64,000 nucleotides of DNA from Mycolicibacterium sarraceniae. Its GTDB lineage: Bacteria; Actinomycetota; Actinomycetes; Mycobacteriales; Mycobacteriaceae. Below the pieces are notes generated by a model. That model made no database searches and was not told the origin of the DNA. It was given only the letters and a program-made list of their open reading frames with translations. The stretch covers positions 2,232,001 to 2,296,000 of the forward strand of contig NZ_AP022595.1 in NCBI RefSeq assembly GCF_010731875.1. The letters run 5' to 3'. Within the stretch, counting starts at the first letter, position 1. Each line of letters begins with the position of its first letter. Positions 8,670-19,007 of this stretch are shown here, one piece after another. The position numbers and the translations under genes were made by a program.

Positions 8670-9176
8670 TCAGCCGTTCTCAGCGATCCACCTGGTGGTG
8701 AACCGCTGCTCGGCGATCAGCAGATCGACCAGCTGATGGCCGATGAGGTTCTCCACCTTGCCGCCGACCAGCGGGATTCGCACCTCGACTGTGGCCCGAA
8801 AAGCCAAGTGCGCCCGCAATTCTGACGGGACAAGCGCAGCACTGCCGGTCACCGTCACCGGCGCGCCGGGGATGGCGCCGCTGACGGTGGCCTCGGCCTG
8901 GCCGCCCACCAGACCGGTCCAGTGCTCCGCGCGCCGGATTTCCAGGTCGCCATGGTGGAACTGGTGGACGACGGCTGGCAGCCGGTCGGCCCGCAGCACC
9001 TGGGTGGTGCTCACCTCGACGCCCCCGTCGGGGGTCGCGCGGATCGAGTTAAGCGTCGCGTCGTCGGCGCCGGAACCGGCCAGCCGGGCCAACCAGTACT
9101 GCTTGTCGAGGAATGCCCGGTGCACCTGTTCGACGCTGCCCTCGTAGTCGGTGGCCATGTCGAAGGAACGAGGCAT
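8670..9176 (-). CDS. DUF2505 family protein, copy 2
   Basis: A 168-aa paralogue of the neighbouring DUF2505 protein. It shares the N-terminal MATDYEGSVEQVHRAF helix, the VRIPLVGGKVENLIG signature and a closing TRWIAENG helix, but is otherwise well diverged. Start ATG 9176 is only a few bases from the divergent murB start, so the two promoters must overlap. A lipid or hydrophobic-ligand carrier role would fit the fold but is inference. Confidence 0.75.
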   Translation of the reverse strand: MPRSFDMATDYEGSVEQVHRAFLDKQYWLARLAGSGADDATLNSIRATPDGGVEVSTTQVLRADRLPAVVHQFHHGDLEIRRAEHWTGLVGGQAEATVSGAIPGAPVTVTGSAALVPSELRAHLAFRATVEVRIPLVGGKVENLIGHQLVDLLIAEQRFTTRWIAENG

Positions 9177-9181
9177 AGCTG

Positions 9182-10267
9182 GTGAGGCTACCGTTACGGC
9201 CTGTGGGAGCGGGGAATCCTTACCTTGGCGCGGCGGTGGCCGAGAACGTGCCGCTGGCTCCGCTGACCACCTTGCGGGTCGGCCCGATTGCGCGCCGAGT
9301 CATCACCTGCACCACCTCCGAGCAGGTCGCGGCGGCCTTGGGTGCCGTCGACGAGGCGGCCGACGGTCCGGTCCTGGTGTTGGCCGGCGGGTCCAACGTC
9401 GTGATCGCCGACGACCTCACCGATCTGACTGTCGTCCGGCTGGCCAATCAGACCATCAGGGTCGACGGCAGGCTGCTGCGCGCCGATGCCGGCGCGGTCT
9501 GGGATGGCGTGGTGGTCGCCGCGGTGACGGCCGGCCTGGGTGGGTTGGAATGCCTGTCCGGTATTCCCGGGTCGGCCGGGGCCACCCCGGTGCAGAACGT
9601 CGGTGCCTACGGCGTGGAGGTGGCCGACTACCTGACCCGGGTGCGACTGTTGGACCGCCGGAGTTCCCAGGTGCGCTGGGTACCCGCCGATAATCTCGGA
9701 CTGACCTACCGGCACAGCGTTCTGAAGAACTCCGCGGACGCGGTGGTGCTGGAGGTGGAGTTCGCCCTCGATGATGCCGGCCGCTCGGCTCCGCTGCGGT
9801 ACGGCGAGCTGACCGGGGCGCTCGGCGTACTGGCGGGGGAGTGTGCAGAGCCCGCCGAGGTGAGGGCCGCCGTGCTGGGGCTACGGGCACGCAAAGGCAT
9901 GGTGCTCGACGCCGGCGACCACGACACCTGGAGCGTCGGGTCGTTCTTCACCAACCCCGTCGTCTCCGCCGACCGATTCGAGGCACTGCAGGCCGGCCGC
10001 GACGATCCGGTGCCGCGCTATCCGGTGGCCGACGGGGTCAAACTGGCCGCCGGCTGGCTGGTCGAGCAGGCCGGCTTCGGTAAGGGCTACCCGAGCAGCG
10101 GGGCGCCGTGCCGGTTGTCGACCAAACACGCGCTTGCGCTGACCAACCGCGGCGATGCGACCACTTCCGACGTGCTGGCGCTGGCCCGGACCGTCCGTGA
10201 CGGCGTGTACGAGGTGTTCGGAATCGTGCTGGTACCGGAGCCGGTGCTCGTCGGCTGTGCCCTCTAG
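9182..10267 (+). CDS. murB: UDP-N-acetylenolpyruvoylglucosamine reductase
   Basis: A 361-aa MurB, the FAD-dependent NADPH reductase that makes UDP-MurNAc in peptidoglycan synthesis. FAD-binding motifs [13 protein letters not shown] and [23 protein letters not shown] are present, as is the catalytic serine region [10 protein letters not shown] and the terminal EPVLVG. Start GTG 9182 is used; GTG 9203 would remove seven residues and is equally possible. It stands alone between the DUF2505 genes and a secreted-protein gene. Confidence 0.95.
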   Translation: MRLPLRPVGAGNPYLGAAVAENVPLAPLTTLRVGPIARRVITCTTSEQVAAALGAVDEAADGPVLVLAGGSNVVIADDLTDLTVVRLANQTIRVDGRLLRADAGAVWDGVVVAAVTAGLGGLECLSGIPGSAGATPVQNVGAYGVEVADYLTRVRLLDRRSSQVRWVPADNLGLTYRHSVLKNSADAVVLEVEFALDDAGRSAPLRYGELTGALGVLAGECAEPAEVRAAVLGLRARKGMVLDAGDHDTWSVGSFFTNPVVSADRFEALQAGRDDPVPRYPVADGVKLAAGWLVEQAGFGKGYPSSGAPCRLSTKHALALTNRGDATTSDVLALARTVRDGVYEVFGIVLVPEPVLVGCAL

Positions 10268-10689
10268 GCCACTCCCAAATCTGTGAGATAGACCGTGTTC
10301 CTAATCAGCGCCTTGGGGCCGGCCGTCGTCGGCGGCGCTGTACTGCTGCGCCCAACTTCGCCAACGCCGTCATGTCCGGCCGTGGCACTTCATGTCGACG
10401 AGTCAGGGCTCACCTACGAGGTCAACGGCGGTGAAATCGTATTCACCGGTCTGGAGTTCGGGGGCTCGGTGGCCGCGTTCGGGAAGTGGTTCGGTTAGTC
10501 ACTCCGACCGGACGCACCCGTAAGGCCTGTTCGTCGCAGCCCCCGTCCCGCCGAACCGGAGATTCCTCCCGCCGTGGCGACACAGCCGGTGAAAATCTTG
10601 ATAATTAACCCGCGCCGCAGAAAATAGGGAAAATGGTGGGTAACCAGCCCGCACACGGGTGAGCTTCGGCGGCGACGGGGGATTGCGAT
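10268..10689. other. Intergenic stretch, no confident gene
   Basis: These 422 bases hold one short open frame (listed separately) and no recognised RNA or strong terminator. The second half is AT-richer than its surroundings (AAAATCTTGATAATTAAC near 10591), consistent with a promoter for the secreted protein at 10690, although no clear -35/-10 pair was identified. Confidence 0.5.
10295..10498 (+). CDS. Possible 67-aa hypothetical protein
   Basis: A GTG-started open frame with a hydrophobic N-terminus (FLISALGPAVVGGAVLL) and a C-terminal half (ALHVDESGLTYEVNGGEIVFTGLEF) that reads like real protein. No family recognised and no obvious ribosome binding site. It could be a degraded remnant. Confidence 0.25.
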   Translation: MFLISALGPAVVGGAVLLRPTSPTPSCPAVALHVDESGLTYEVNGGEIVFTGLEFGGSVAAFGKWFG

Positions 10690-11661
10690 ATGGCCACTAA
10701 AACGGGGACTGCCGTGACGAGCGGACGTAACCGCACGTTGGGTGTCAGAACATGGCTGGGGGCGGGTGCTCTGACGCTGGGCGTGGGTGCGGCGCTGGCG
10801 GGTGCCGCCGGCGTTGCCCAAGCCGACGCCGGCGGCCACCAGGCCTCGAGTTCTGCGTCGTCCAGCTCGTCGACCAAGGCTGATGCCGGGACTGATGCCG
10901 GGCCGAAGCGCAGTAAGAGCGCCGCGACGACCAAACGGGTGAGCACGCCGTCGGTCAAGGCGTCCAGTAGGGCGTCGTCGTCGGCCGGTGCCACATCCGC
11001 TGCCAAGACCCCCAGCGCATCTGAGACCAGCACGACGACGCAGACGATCACGACCCCGTTCGGCCCGATCACGGTGACCATCAGCGCGACGGCCCCGGCG
11101 ACCGGTGCCAGTGGCCCGGTGGAATTGGCCGTGAACGCCGGCACCCCGCTCGGCAACGCCAAATTCTCGCTGGCCGGGCTGGAAACCTTTACCGCGACGC
11201 CCACACCCAAAGTCCAGGTCGCCCTCAACAGCGGGACGCTGCACATGCCCGCCCCGGTGGCCTTCCTGGTGAGTTCGGCCGGCTCCGCGGTACTGGGCGC
11301 CATCTCGGCCTACGACAGCACCACCTCGTTGGTCACCTCGGTGAAGAACGGCGACGTGGTCGGTGCGGCGCAGACCTTCCTCGAAGGCGGCCCCCGGCTG
11401 GCGAAGGCCCTTCTGTTCGGCCAGCAGTCGATCACCCTGCCGATCGACCTCGGTGCGACGGGCCAAACCGCACAGCTGAGCATTCCGTTCGGCGGCTTCT
11501 TCGCGCCGCTCAAGCCGGTATCGGTGACCTGGCCGGGTTACGGCTACACCGATGAGGGCACTGGAGCTCAAGTCACCGTCGACCCGGTCGATATTTCCTT
11601 TGCTGGCACCCGGTTCGGCGGTGTCGGGCAGGCGCTGCTGCAACTGTTCGGTCTCGCGTAG
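10690..11661 (+). CDS. Secreted Ala/Ser/Thr-rich mycobacterial protein
   Basis: A 323-aa exported protein. A twin-Arg-like basic start followed by TWLGAGALTLGVGAALAGAAG is a signal sequence with cleavage near VAQADA. A disordered Ser/Thr/Lys-rich linker (about residues 55-120) leads to a beta-rich C-terminal region. This layout is common among hypothetical cell-surface proteins of environmental mycobacteria, sometimes loosely likened to PE-type proteins, but no PE motif is present. The IS1380 element inserted 10 bp after the stop, so coding is intact. Function unknown. Confidence 0.7.
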   Translation: MATKTGTAVTSGRNRTLGVRTWLGAGALTLGVGAALAGAAGVAQADAGGHQASSSASSSSSTKADAGTDAGPKRSKSAATTKRVSTPSVKASSRASSSAGATSAAKTPSASETSTTTQTITTPFGPITVTISATAPATGASGPVELAVNAGTPLGNAKFSLAGLETFTATPTPKVQVALNSGTLHMPAPVAFLVSSAGSAVLGAISAYDSTTSLVTSVKNGDVVGAAQTFLEGGPRLAKALLFGQQSITLPIDLGATGQTAQLSIPFGGFFAPLKPVSVTWPGYGYTDEGTGAQVTVDPVDISFAGTRFGGVGQALLQLFGLA

Positions 11662-11671
11662 GTCGGCTTAG

Positions 11672-11694
11672 CCTGAATCCACCGACGGGTGGTG
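11672..11694 (+). repeat. Left terminal inverted repeat of the IS1380 element
   Basis: The first 18 bases are identical to the complement of 13306-13323; after one T/C mismatch a further GGTG also matches. This is the substrate site for the transposase. Confidence 0.85.
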
Positions 11695-11801
11695 AGTAGG
11701 GTTGATCTTCGTTGGCGTCGGTCTTCCGGGTGTGGGCGTGAGGTAGTTGCTGGTCTGTCCAGCTTTTCCTGTGTGTTCCGGTCGGGCCTTTCGGCGGTTG
11801 G

Positions 11802-13251
11802 TCAGGTTGTCGCAGGTAGTGGTGGGCTGTGTCCGATGGTGTTGTGCCACAGTGCAAGCCAGGACCTGGACCACGGCCAGTGGGAGGGTAGGTGCAGGAT
11901 CGGGCGGCGCTGGGGACGGGCCAGTCGGGCGGGAACATTGACGATGGTGCGTCGCAGTGTCGATCCGCGTGCTCGGGTGTGCCGCTCTCCGGCTAGGACA
12001 CCGGCCGCGCGCAGCAGGTTGTGGGCGATCGCCGAGCACAACATCCAGGCCGAGTTCGCGCCGAACCGGCCCGAGGGCAGATGCGCCAGCGGTCCGTCGA
12101 TGAGATCGGCGAATACGGTCTCGATGATCGCGTGCTGGCGGTGGGTGATGTCGGCCTGATCGACGGGCAGGTCGGTGTTGGTGAGAAACGGGTGATACCG
12201 CCACACCGGGAACAGCGTGTCACGGTAGCGGGCGTCCTTGACGCGGCGGACCACCAATCGGGCCGTGATGCGATCGGGGGTGGAGGCGAATGCGGTGTAG
12301 TCGATTTCGGCGACCTCGGCATCAGAGATCCAGGTACCGGTGTCGGGGTCTTGGACGGCGCCGGGATAACGCACTGGCGTCCACGCCGTCTCGTCGATCC
12401 CGGCGAGCGCGCGTTCGATGGCGGGATTGCGGGTCATCACCAGCGAGAACCGCGCACCATGGCGCACGCAGGCGGTAATCACCGCGCGCGAGCCGTAGGC
12501 CGAATCCCCGCGCACCAGAATCTGCCCGCTGGCTCCGCGGCGCGGCGGTGCCGATCGCCTGGGCGACCATCCGCCCGGCCCCCTTACTGGAGTTGGCCCG
12601 CCCGGCGCGGAGCCGCATCCCGGCGATCACCGGCGCAGCACCCGCGGTGCTGATCGTGGTGGCCAGCGGGGACAGTCCCTTGCGCAGGATCTGCTTGCCG
12701 GCGATCTTGGTGTGCCCGTAGGAGGCGCCTTGTTTGGCGTGCCCGTAGACCGGGCGTAGCAGCGAGTCGATGTCGATGAACACCTGCTGATCGGCGCCGG
12801 GTAGCAACTCGACCCGCTGACACAATGCCACCAGGTGCTCGCGTAGCACCGATTCCAACTGGCGGGCGTGCCCGAAGGTGAACTCCCGCAACAACGTTCC
12901 GACCGTCGACGGTGCGTACACCCCGCCGAAGAGGGTCTTCATACCGCCCGACCGGACCACGTCGAGGTCGTCGATGCAGTCCGCGCCCGCGCACATGCCC
13001 GCCACCACGGTGGCCAGTTTCGGGGCGGGGTTCGCCGACCCGGACGTGATCCGGGGCGCCATGATGCGGACCTTCTCATCAAACAACCTGCCCAGCCCGG
13101 TCTGCTCGGCCAACGTCATGACCGGCACAAGTCCGGCGCACGACACGAGATTGTCATCGTCGAACACCGCTGACTCCGCGGCGAACCTATGCGAAACTTG
13201 CACTGGAAGTGCCTTTCCGAACTGGACCCGATTGCTGCTTGAGAACACCAA
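11802..13251 (-). pseudogene. IS1380 transposase, frameshifted
   Basis: Two overlapping minus-strand frames give one IS1380 transposase. The 5' part (13251 to about 12545) carries the N-terminus (KALPVQVSHRFAAESAVFDDD) and the first catalytic aspartate region (QQVFIDIDSLLRPVYGHAKQG). The 3' part (about 12545 to 11802) carries ILVRGDSAYGSRAVITACV and the closing helices with HAIIETVFADLIDGPLAHL. The break lies in GCCGCGCCGCGGAGCC near 12540, where one base is gained or lost relative to a continuous frame. IS1380 elements are not known for programmed frameshifting, so this copy is probably inactive alone. Confidence 0.85.
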
Positions 13252-13300
13252 TCATCCCAGTTCAGAGGGCACTTTCTTCATTCCGACACTCGGCTAACGC

Positions 13301-13323
13301 CACCGCCCGTCGGTGGATTCAGG
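13301..13323 (-). repeat. Right terminal inverted repeat of the IS1380 element
   Basis: Complementary to the left end and immediately followed by the second CTTAG copy at 13324-13328. Confidence 0.85.
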
Positions 13324-13381
13324 CTTAGTCACACGCTCTCAATTGGCAGTACGGCGGCTGGGTTCAGTATCTTGGATTGAC

Positions 13382-14788
13382 GTGAGCCCATCCGACCGAC
13401 TGCCGCCGATCAATCGGCGACGCGCTTTGACGGCGCTGGTCCTCGGCATGGCCGCGCCCGTTGCCCTTGCTGCGTGCGACAAGGTGCCGGGCAAACTCAC
13501 CTTGACGTCAAGCCCGCCACCCAAAGCGTCGCTGACCTTCACCCCCGCCGACGCGACCACCGACGTCCTGCCGACGACTGTGGCCAGCCTGCAGGTCAAG
13601 GACGGCTGGCTGCAGCACGTCTCGCTGACAAACGCCGACGGCAGGGCCGTCGCCGGTGTGCTCAACCGCGACCGCACCGCCTTCACCGTCACCGAGCCGC
13701 TCGGTTACGGCGTCGCCTACACGTGGGCTGGCTCGGCGGTCGGGCGGGACGGCAACGCCGTGCCTGTCGCCGCGTCGTTCACCACCGTCGACCCGACCAC
13801 AAAGGTCAACGGCCAGTTCCAGCTCTCCGATGGGCAGACCGTCGGGGTGGCGGCGCCGATCATCCTGCAGTTTGACGCCGCGATCGACGATGAGCACAAG
13901 CCCGATGTGGAAAAGGCGTTGACCGTCACCACGACCCCGCCGGTCGAGGGCGGCTGGGCCTGGCTGCCCGACGAGGTGGGTGGCTCGCGGGTGCACTACC
14001 GGACCCGGGACTACTACCCGGCCGGAACCAAGGTCCACGTGGACGCCCGCCTCTACGGCGTGAAATTCGGCAAGGACGCCTACGGCGCGGCCGACTCGAC
14101 GCTGGACTTCGACATCGGCCGCCGCCAAGTCGTCAAGGCGGATGCGACCTCGCACCGTATCCAGGTGATCACCGACGAGGGCGTCACGATGGATTTCCCG
14201 TGCAGCTACGGCGAAGCCGACCAGCCCCGCAACGTCACTCGCAGCGGTATCCACGTCGTCAGCGAGAAGTACGCCGATTTCTACATGACCAACCAGGCCG
14301 CTGGCTACAGCAATGTGCACGAGCGCTGGGCGGTGCGGATCTCCAACAACGGGGAGTTCATCCACGCCAACCCGGCTTCATCGGGTGCGCAGGGCAACAC
14401 CAATGTCACCAACGGCTGCATCAACCTGTCCACCGGGGACGCCGAGCAGTACTTCGGCACCGCTGTCTACGGCGACCCGGTCGAGGTGACGGGCACCTCG
14501 ATCAAGCTGTCCTACGCCGATGGCGACATCTGGGACTGGGCGGTGGACTGGAACGAGTGGAAGGCCATGTCGGCGCTGTCCGACACGCAGCCGGAGACCA
14601 GCATTCCCAGCAGCGCGCCGGCCACCCCGGCGGATGCGCCGACACTGTCGGGCACACCCACCACGACCACCACCACGACTCCTCCTACGACGTCGAGCCG
14701 TCCCCCGACGTCGAGTGACTCGACCTCTGCGACATCGACCCCGACGACTGCCCCGACGACGACGCGGACGGCTACGACCGGCGGTTGA
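13382..14788 (+). CDS. lprQ: Lipoprotein L,D-transpeptidase (LprQ/LdtMt5-like)
   Basis: A 468-aa lipoprotein that makes or modifies 3-3 peptidoglycan cross-links in the periplasm. The lipobox is LAAC near residue 25 after a Tat-like [17 protein letters not shown] signal. Two Ig-like domains follow, then the YkuD catalytic domain with IHANPASS and the active cysteine in [10 protein letters not shown]. The C-terminus is a Thr/Pro/Ser-rich tail of about 60 residues, probably disordered in the wall. GTG 13382 is the start; the IS element ends just 54 bp upstream, so the promoter may have been altered. It overlaps the 3' end of the SDR gene by 17 bp. Confidence 0.92.
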   Translation: MSPSDRLPPINRRRALTALVLGMAAPVALAACDKVPGKLTLTSSPPPKASLTFTPADATTDVLPTTVASLQVKDGWLQHVSLTNADGRAVAGVLNRDRTAFTVTEPLGYGVAYTWAGSAVGRDGNAVPVAASFTTVDPTTKVNGQFQLSDGQTVGVAAPIILQFDAAIDDEHKPDVEKALTVTTTPPVEGGWAWLPDEVGGSRVHYRTRDYYPAGTKVHVDARLYGVKFGKDAYGAADSTLDFDIGRRQVVKADATSHRIQVITDEGVTMDFPCSYGEADQPRNVTRSGIHVVSEKYADFYMTNQAAGYSNVHERWAVRISNNGEFIHANPASSGAQGNTNVTNGCINLSTGDAEQYFGTAVYGDPVEVTGTSIKLSYADGDIWDWAVDWNEWKAMSALSDTQPETSIPSSAPATPADAPTLSGTPTTTTTTTPPTTSSRPPTSSDSTSATSTPTTAPTTTRTATTGG

Positions 14789-15521
14789 ACCGGCTGGCGC
14801 TGGCCTGATCCCGGGGTCGGATGACGATCTGGTCGAGGTTGACGTGCGAGGGGCGGGAGGCGACGAAGCCGATCACCTCGGCGACGTCGGCGGCCACCAG
14901 CGGCGTGATGCCGGAGTAGACCTTCTCGGCACGTTGCTCGTCGCCGCCGAAGCGCACCAGCGAGAACTCCGTCTCCACCGCGCCGGGCGCAATCTCGGTG
15001 AGCCGCACCGGTTTTCCGAGGAGCTCGCCCCGCAGGGTCCGGTGCAGCGCGCCCTGGGCGTGTTTGGCCGCGGTGTACCCGCCGCCGTTGTCGTAGACCT
15101 CCAGCGCGGCGATCGAGGTGACGGTGACGATCAGCCCGTCCCCGGATGCGACGAGCTTGGGCAGTAGTGCCCTGGTCACCCGCAGTGTGCCGAGGACGTT
15201 GGTCTCCCACATCCACCGCCAGTCGTCCAGCTTCGCCTCGGCGATCGGCTCCAGCCCTTTGGCGCCGCCCGCGTTGTTGATCAACACGTCCACTCGGTTC
15301 AGGGCCGCCGCTAGGGACTCGACCGCGGCATCGTCTGTGACGTCGGCCACAATGGCCGTTCCGCCGGTCTCGTCGGCCAATCGCTGCAGTCGATCCGCCC
15401 TCCGGGCCACTACCACGACGTGAAAACCAAGGGAGGCAAGGTTTTTGGCGGTTGCCTCGCCGATGCCGGAGCTGGCGCCGGTGACCACCGCTACGCGGGA
15501 ATGGGCGTCTGGAGTTGTCAT
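14772..15521 (-). CDS. Short-chain dehydrogenase/reductase (Rv0484c-like)
   Basis: A 249-aa classical SDR. The NAD(P) glycine motif is VTGASSGIG near residue 15, the structural NNAG reads [10 protein letters not shown], the catalytic serine lies in [10 protein letters not shown], and the YxxxK pair is in [10 protein letters not shown]. An Arg after strand 2 (VARRADR) suggests NADP preference. Start ATG 15521; the frame extends far upstream but that part is an antisense shadow of the ROK gene. Substrate unknown. Confidence 0.9.
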   Translation of the reverse strand: MTTPDAHSRVAVVTGASSGIGEATAKNLASLGFHVVVVARRADRLQRLADETGGTAIVADVTDDAAVESLAAALNRVDVLINNAGGAKGLEPIAEAKLDDWRWMWETNVLGTLRVTRALLPKLVASGDGLIVTVTSIAALEVYDNGGGYTAAKHAQGALHRTLRGELLGKPVRLTEIAPGAVETEFSLVRFGGDEQRAEKVYSGITPLVAADVAEVIGFVASRPSHVNLDQIVIRPRDQASASRFNRRS

Positions 15522-15544
15522 CGGTCCAACTCTAGTAACTGTGC

Positions 15545-15560
15545 TAAGTTGCCTCTCGTG
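15545..15560 (+). promoter_or_regulatory. -10 element for a leaderless polycysteine ORF
   Basis: TAAGTT (15545-15550) fits the mycobacterial TANNNT -10 consensus and ends seven bases before GTG 15558, placing the predicted transcript start on that GTG. This spacing is the signature of leaderless translation, common in mycobacteria. No clear -35 is seen. Confidence 0.6.
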
Positions 15561-15632
15561 ATCCGTTTCGGTCTGACCAGCTCCCTGGTCGCGCACACCG
15601 CGTGTTGTTGTCACGCGATTCGCTGCGCCTGA
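15558..15632 (+). CDS. 24-aa polycysteine leader peptide (candidate cysteine-responsive attenuator)
   Basis: A short ORF starting at GTG and encoding a peptide ending TACCCHAIRCA, with three consecutive Cys codons and one more near the end. It precedes the ROK regulator by 84 bp and that gene is followed by mshA. Leaderless polycysteine ORFs acting as cysteine-sensing attenuators have been described in mycobacteria: ribosome stalling at Cys codons when cysteine is low changes expression downstream. Here the operon makes mycothiol, which consumes cysteine, so the logic fits. The attenuation role is inference. Confidence 0.65.
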   Translation: MIRFGLTSSLVAHTACCCHAIRCA

Positions 15633-15716
15633 CCGACCGGACGTTCTTCTTCTCGTTCCGCTCAAGTCGCCGGGTGTGGCATAAGCCCCCCAATCAGACT
15701 CGAGAAGGACACCCCT
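15633..15716 (+). promoter_or_regulatory. Leader between polycysteine ORF and ROK gene with potential start-site hairpin
   Basis: GGGTGT near 15673 can pair with ACACCC at 15710-15715, directly between the Shine-Dalgarno-like GAGAAGG and the ATG at 15717. Such pairing could hide the initiation region and be modulated by a ribosome on the upstream ORF. The pairing is only 6 bp and untested. Confidence 0.4.
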
Positions 15717-17024
15717 ATGCGTACCGTCGCACTCACTTCCCGTGATCCGCTCCGGACTTCCGCCCATGACGCCGGCCGCGTCGGAGCCCGGCCGCATCCG
15801 TTGCGCACCCGCCACCACATCGTGGCCCCGTCGCTGCGGATCCCCGATGCCGCTGCCGCGGCGGTGTTCGCCGCCGTCCGCCAGCGCGGATCCATCGGCC
15901 GCGATGTGATCGCGCAGGTCACCAACCTGTCGATCGCCACGGTGAACCGCCAGGTCACCGCCCTTCTCGACGCGGGCATCCTGCGTGAGCGCGCCGACCT
16001 CGCCGTATCCGGCGCCATCGGTCGGCCGCGGATCCCCGTCGAGGTCAACCACGAGCCGTTCCTGACCCTGGGCATCCACATTGGCGCGCGGACCACCAAC
16101 ATCGTCGCGACCGACCTGCTGGGCCGCACCCTCGACGCTGTCGAGACCCCGACCCCGCGGGGCCGGCAGGCGGCCGCACTGGCTTCCCTGGCCGGCAGCG
16201 CCCGCCGGTACCTGAGCCGCTGGCATCGCCGGCGCCCGCTGTGGATCGGTGTCGCGATCGGTGGCGTCGTCGACAGCGTGACGGGCCACGTAGACCACAG
16301 TCGGCTGTCCTGGTCCCAGGCTCCGGTCGGCCCGGTGCTCGCCGAGGCGCTGGGCTTGCCCGTGTCGGTGGCCTCGCACGTGGATGCGATGGCCGGCGCC
16401 GAGGTCCTGCTCGGCCTACGCCGCCCGCCGGCGCCGACGTCGAGCAGCCTGTATGTCTATGCCCGAGAGACGGTCGGTTTCGCGCTGGTGATCGGCGGCC
16501 GGGTGCACAGCCCGTCCAGCGGCCCCGGCACCATCGCCGCGCTGCCGGTGTCCTCCGAATTATTAGGCAGCAGTGGGCAATTGGAGTCCACGGTCGGTGA
16601 CGAGGCCGTGCTGGCCGCGGCCCGAAAGCGCGGTGTCGTGCCGGCTTCTGGCCCGGGTTCCTCGATGGCCACCCTGCTGCGTGCGGCCCGCCAGGGCGAT
16701 ACCCCCGTTGCGGTGGGGGCAAAGGAACTGTTGGTCGAACGGGCCCGCGTCCTTGGTGGAGCGGTGGCGCTGCTGCGCGACATGCTCAACCCTGATGACC
16801 TTGTCGTCGGCGGTCAGGCGTTCACCGAGTACCCCGAGGGCATCCAACTGGTGGAGGCCGCGTTCACCGAGCGTTCGCTGCTGCCAGCCCGCGATATCCG
16901 GGTGACCGCGTTCGGCAACCGGGTGCAGGAAGCCGGTGCCGGCATCGTGTCGCTGGGCGGGCTGTACGCCGACCCGATCGGCGCATTGAGACGGGCGCAG
17001 AACCGCCGCGACGCCGCGGTGTAA
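15717..17024 (+). CDS. ROK-family transcriptional regulator (Rv0485-like)
   Basis: A 435-aa ROK-type repressor/activator. The N-terminal winged HTH is at about residues 55-95 ([19 protein letters not shown]). A sugar-kinase-like fold follows ([19 protein letters not shown]), but the usual kinase catalytic and zinc-binding motifs are not apparent, consistent with a pure regulator. ATG 15717 has GAGAAGG upstream. It is 10 bp from mshA and probably shares its transcript. The effector could be a sugar or sugar phosphate; unproven. Confidence 0.88.
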   Translation: MRTVALTSRDPLRTSAHDAGRVGARPHPLRTRHHIVAPSLRIPDAAAAAVFAAVRQRGSIGRDVIAQVTNLSIATVNRQVTALLDAGILRERADLAVSGAIGRPRIPVEVNHEPFLTLGIHIGARTTNIVATDLLGRTLDAVETPTPRGRQAAALASLAGSARRYLSRWHRRRPLWIGVAIGGVVDSVTGHVDHSRLSWSQAPVGPVLAEALGLPVSVASHVDAMAGAEVLLGLRRPPAPTSSSLYVYARETVGFALVIGGRVHSPSSGPGTIAALPVSSELLGSSGQLESTVGDEAVLAAARKRGVVPASGPGSSMATLLRAARQGDTPVAVGAKELLVERARVLGGAVALLRDMLNPDDLVVGGQAFTEYPEGIQLVEAAFTERSLLPARDIRVTAFGNRVQEAGAGIVSLGGLYADPIGALRRAQNRRDAAV

Positions 17025-17034
17025 AGATGGAGGC

Positions 17035-18372
17035 GTGCGGCACGCCCGGGAACTGACTGACAGTTCGATCGATGGCATGCCGCGTCGGGTGGCCGTGTTG
17101 TCGGTGCATACCTCGCCGCTGGCCCAGCCTGGTACCGGCGATGCCGGCGGGATGAACGTGTACGTGCTCCAGACCGCGCTGCAGATGGCACGGCGCGGGG
17201 TCGAGGTCGAGATCTTCACCCGGGCGACGTCATCGTCCGATCAGCCACTGGTCCGGGTCGCCCCCGGGGTGCTGGTGCGCAACGTGGTTGCTGGGCCCTT
17301 CGAAGGCCTCGACAAATACGATCTGCCGACTCAGCTGTGTGCGTTCACCGCAGGCGTGCTGCGCGCCGAGGCTAATCACGAGCCCGGCTACTACGACATT
17401 GTGCACTCGCATTACTGGCTGTCCGGCCAGGTCGGCTGGCTGGCCCGCGACCGTTGGACTGTGCCGCTGGTGCATACCGCGCACACGCTGGCCGCGGTGA
17501 AGAACGCCGCGCTGGCCGACGGCGACGCACCGGAACCGCCGCTGCGCGCGGTGGGTGAACAGCAAGTGGTCGATGAGGCCGACCGGCTGGTGGTCAATAC
17601 CGAAGATGAAGCCCGCCAATTGATGTCATTGCACAATGCAGATCCGCGGCGGATCGACGTGGTGTATCCGGGTGCCGACCTGGAGACGTTCACCCCCGGT
17701 GACCGCCGGGCCGCGCGCGCGGCGCTCGGCTTGCGGGCCGATGAGCCGGTGGTCGCGTTCGTCGGGCGTATCCAGCCGCTGAAAGCGCCTGATGTGCTGT
17801 TGCGCGCGGCGGCACAACTGCCCGGCGTGCGGGTCTTGATCGCCGGCGGTCCGTCCGGCAGCGGGCTGGCGGTGCCCGACGTCTTGGTTGGTCTTGCCAT
17901 CGAATTGGGTATCGCAGACCGGGTGACATTCCTTCCTCCGCAGTCGCGCGAGCAATTGGTGAACGTCTACCGGGCCGCCGATCTGGTTGCGGTGCCGAGC
18001 TATTCGGAATCCTTCGGACTGGTTGCCGTCGAGGCGCAGGCCTGCGGCACACCGGTGGTGGCCGCGGCGGTGGGTGGGCTGCCCGTCGCGGTTGCTGATG
18101 GTGTCAGCGGGGCCCTGGTAGCCAGCCATGACCCCGACCAGTGGGCCGACGCGCTCGCCGGGATGTTGCGGCGCGATCCCGCCGAGCTCAGTTCCGCCGC
18201 GGTGGCGCACGCACAGCGCTTCTCCTGGGCGAACACCGTCGACGGACTGCTGGCCAGCTACGGCCGGGCGATCACCGACTATGCCGGTGCCCGGCGTCGT
18301 CGTGCCGCCGGTGACGTACTGGCGCGGCGCAACGGCAGGCGCTGGTCGATGCGCCGCGGAGTGCGCGCGTGA
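17035..18372 (+). CDS. mshA: D-inositol-3-phosphate glycosyltransferase
   Basis: A 445-aa GT4-family enzyme that performs the first committed step of mycothiol synthesis, joining GlcNAc from UDP-GlcNAc to inositol 3-phosphate. The acceptor/donor loop [12 protein letters not shown], the [13 protein letters not shown] segment, [14 protein letters not shown] and the E-x7-E motif in [17 protein letters not shown] are present. Start is GTG 17035, with a GGAGG-like sequence just upstream. Translation is likely coupled to the preceding ROK gene and the following YbjN gene. Confidence 0.96.
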   Translation: MRHARELTDSSIDGMPRRVAVLSVHTSPLAQPGTGDAGGMNVYVLQTALQMARRGVEVEIFTRATSSSDQPLVRVAPGVLVRNVVAGPFEGLDKYDLPTQLCAFTAGVLRAEANHEPGYYDIVHSHYWLSGQVGWLARDRWTVPLVHTAHTLAAVKNAALADGDAPEPPLRAVGEQQVVDEADRLVVNTEDEARQLMSLHNADPRRIDVVYPGADLETFTPGDRRAARAALGLRADEPVVAFVGRIQPLKAPDVLLRAAAQLPGVRVLIAGGPSGSGLAVPDVLVGLAIELGIADRVTFLPPQSREQLVNVYRAADLVAVPSYSESFGLVAVEAQACGTPVVAAAVGGLPVAVADGVSGALVASHDPDQWADALAGMLRRDPAELSSAAVAHAQRFSWANTVDGLLASYGRAITDYAGARRRRAAGDVLARRNGRRWSMRRGVRA

Positions 18373-18923
18373 GTGCGGAGCGAGAAGCCGAAGGCGGATC
18401 GCGTATCAGTGGAGCGAACGTCCAGCAGCTCATCGAGGACGTGCTGACCGAGCACGGCCTGACCTACAGCCATCACCAGGGCGCCCACGGTGGGCTGCCG
18501 GGGCTCATCGTGGAACTTCCGGGGGAGCGCAAGCTCAAGACCAACACCCTGCTGAGCATCGGTGCGCATTCGGTGCGTGTCGAGGCGTTCGTCTGCCGCC
18601 AGCCCGACGAGAACCATCAGGGTGTCTACCGGTTCCTGCTCAAGCGCAACCGACGCCTCTACGGTGTGGCCTACACGTTGGACAACACCGGCGATATCTA
18701 TCTGATCGGTCGGATGGCGCTGGAGTCGGTGAGCGCCGAGGAGCTGGACCGGGTCCTCGGGCAGGTGCTCGAGGCCGTCGACACCGACTTCAACACCCTG
18801 CTCGAGCTGGGCTTCAAATCGTCCATTCAGAAGGAGTGGGCGTGGCGGGTATCGCGCGGTGAATCGCTGAAGAACCTGGCAGCGTTCGAACACCTGATTA
18901 CCGAAGACGACGATGCAGAGTGA
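18369..18923 (+). CDS. YbjN-domain protein (Rv0487-like)
   Basis: A 184-aa YbjN-family protein with a fold like type III secretion chaperones. Notable segments are [27 protein letters not shown]-like [18 protein letters not shown] and a C-terminal [22 protein letters not shown] 18369 overlaps the mshA stop, so the two are coupled, suggesting a link to mycothiol metabolism, but no function is established for it in mycobacteria. Confidence 0.8.
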   Translation: MSAEREAEGGSRISGANVQQLIEDVLTEHGLTYSHHQGAHGGLPGLIVELPGERKLKTNTLLSIGAHSVRVEAFVCRQPDENHQGVYRFLLKRNRRLYGVAYTLDNTGDIYLIGRMALESVSAEELDRVLGQVLEAVDTDFNTLLELGFKSSIQKEWAWRVSRGESLKNLAAFEHLITEDDDAE

Positions 18924-19007
18924 GGGACGAACGATGAGGAGGAGTCGAGAGTCTCAGCACCGAAGACGACCGCGACGACTGGTTCTGGCCGTGAGAAGAT
19001 TTCAGGC

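Larger units (their letters stand above)
11672..13323 (-). mobile_element. IS1380-family insertion sequence with CTTAG target duplication
   Basis: A 1652-bp element bounded by inverted repeats. The left end begins CCTGAATCCACCGACGGG and the right end is its complement, matching over 18 bases and then with a single mismatch. CTTAG flanks both sides (11667-11671 and 13324-13328), a 5-bp target duplication. One transposase gene fills the element on the minus strand but is frameshifted. It lies between the secreted-protein gene and lprQ without breaking either, though it separates lprQ from upstream sequence. Confidence 0.9.

Noticed and set aside
15522..16379. N-terminal extension of the SDR frame upstream of ATG 15521
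   Set aside because: The extension is antisense to the ROK gene and lacks protein character; the SDR glycine motif begins soon after ATG 15521.
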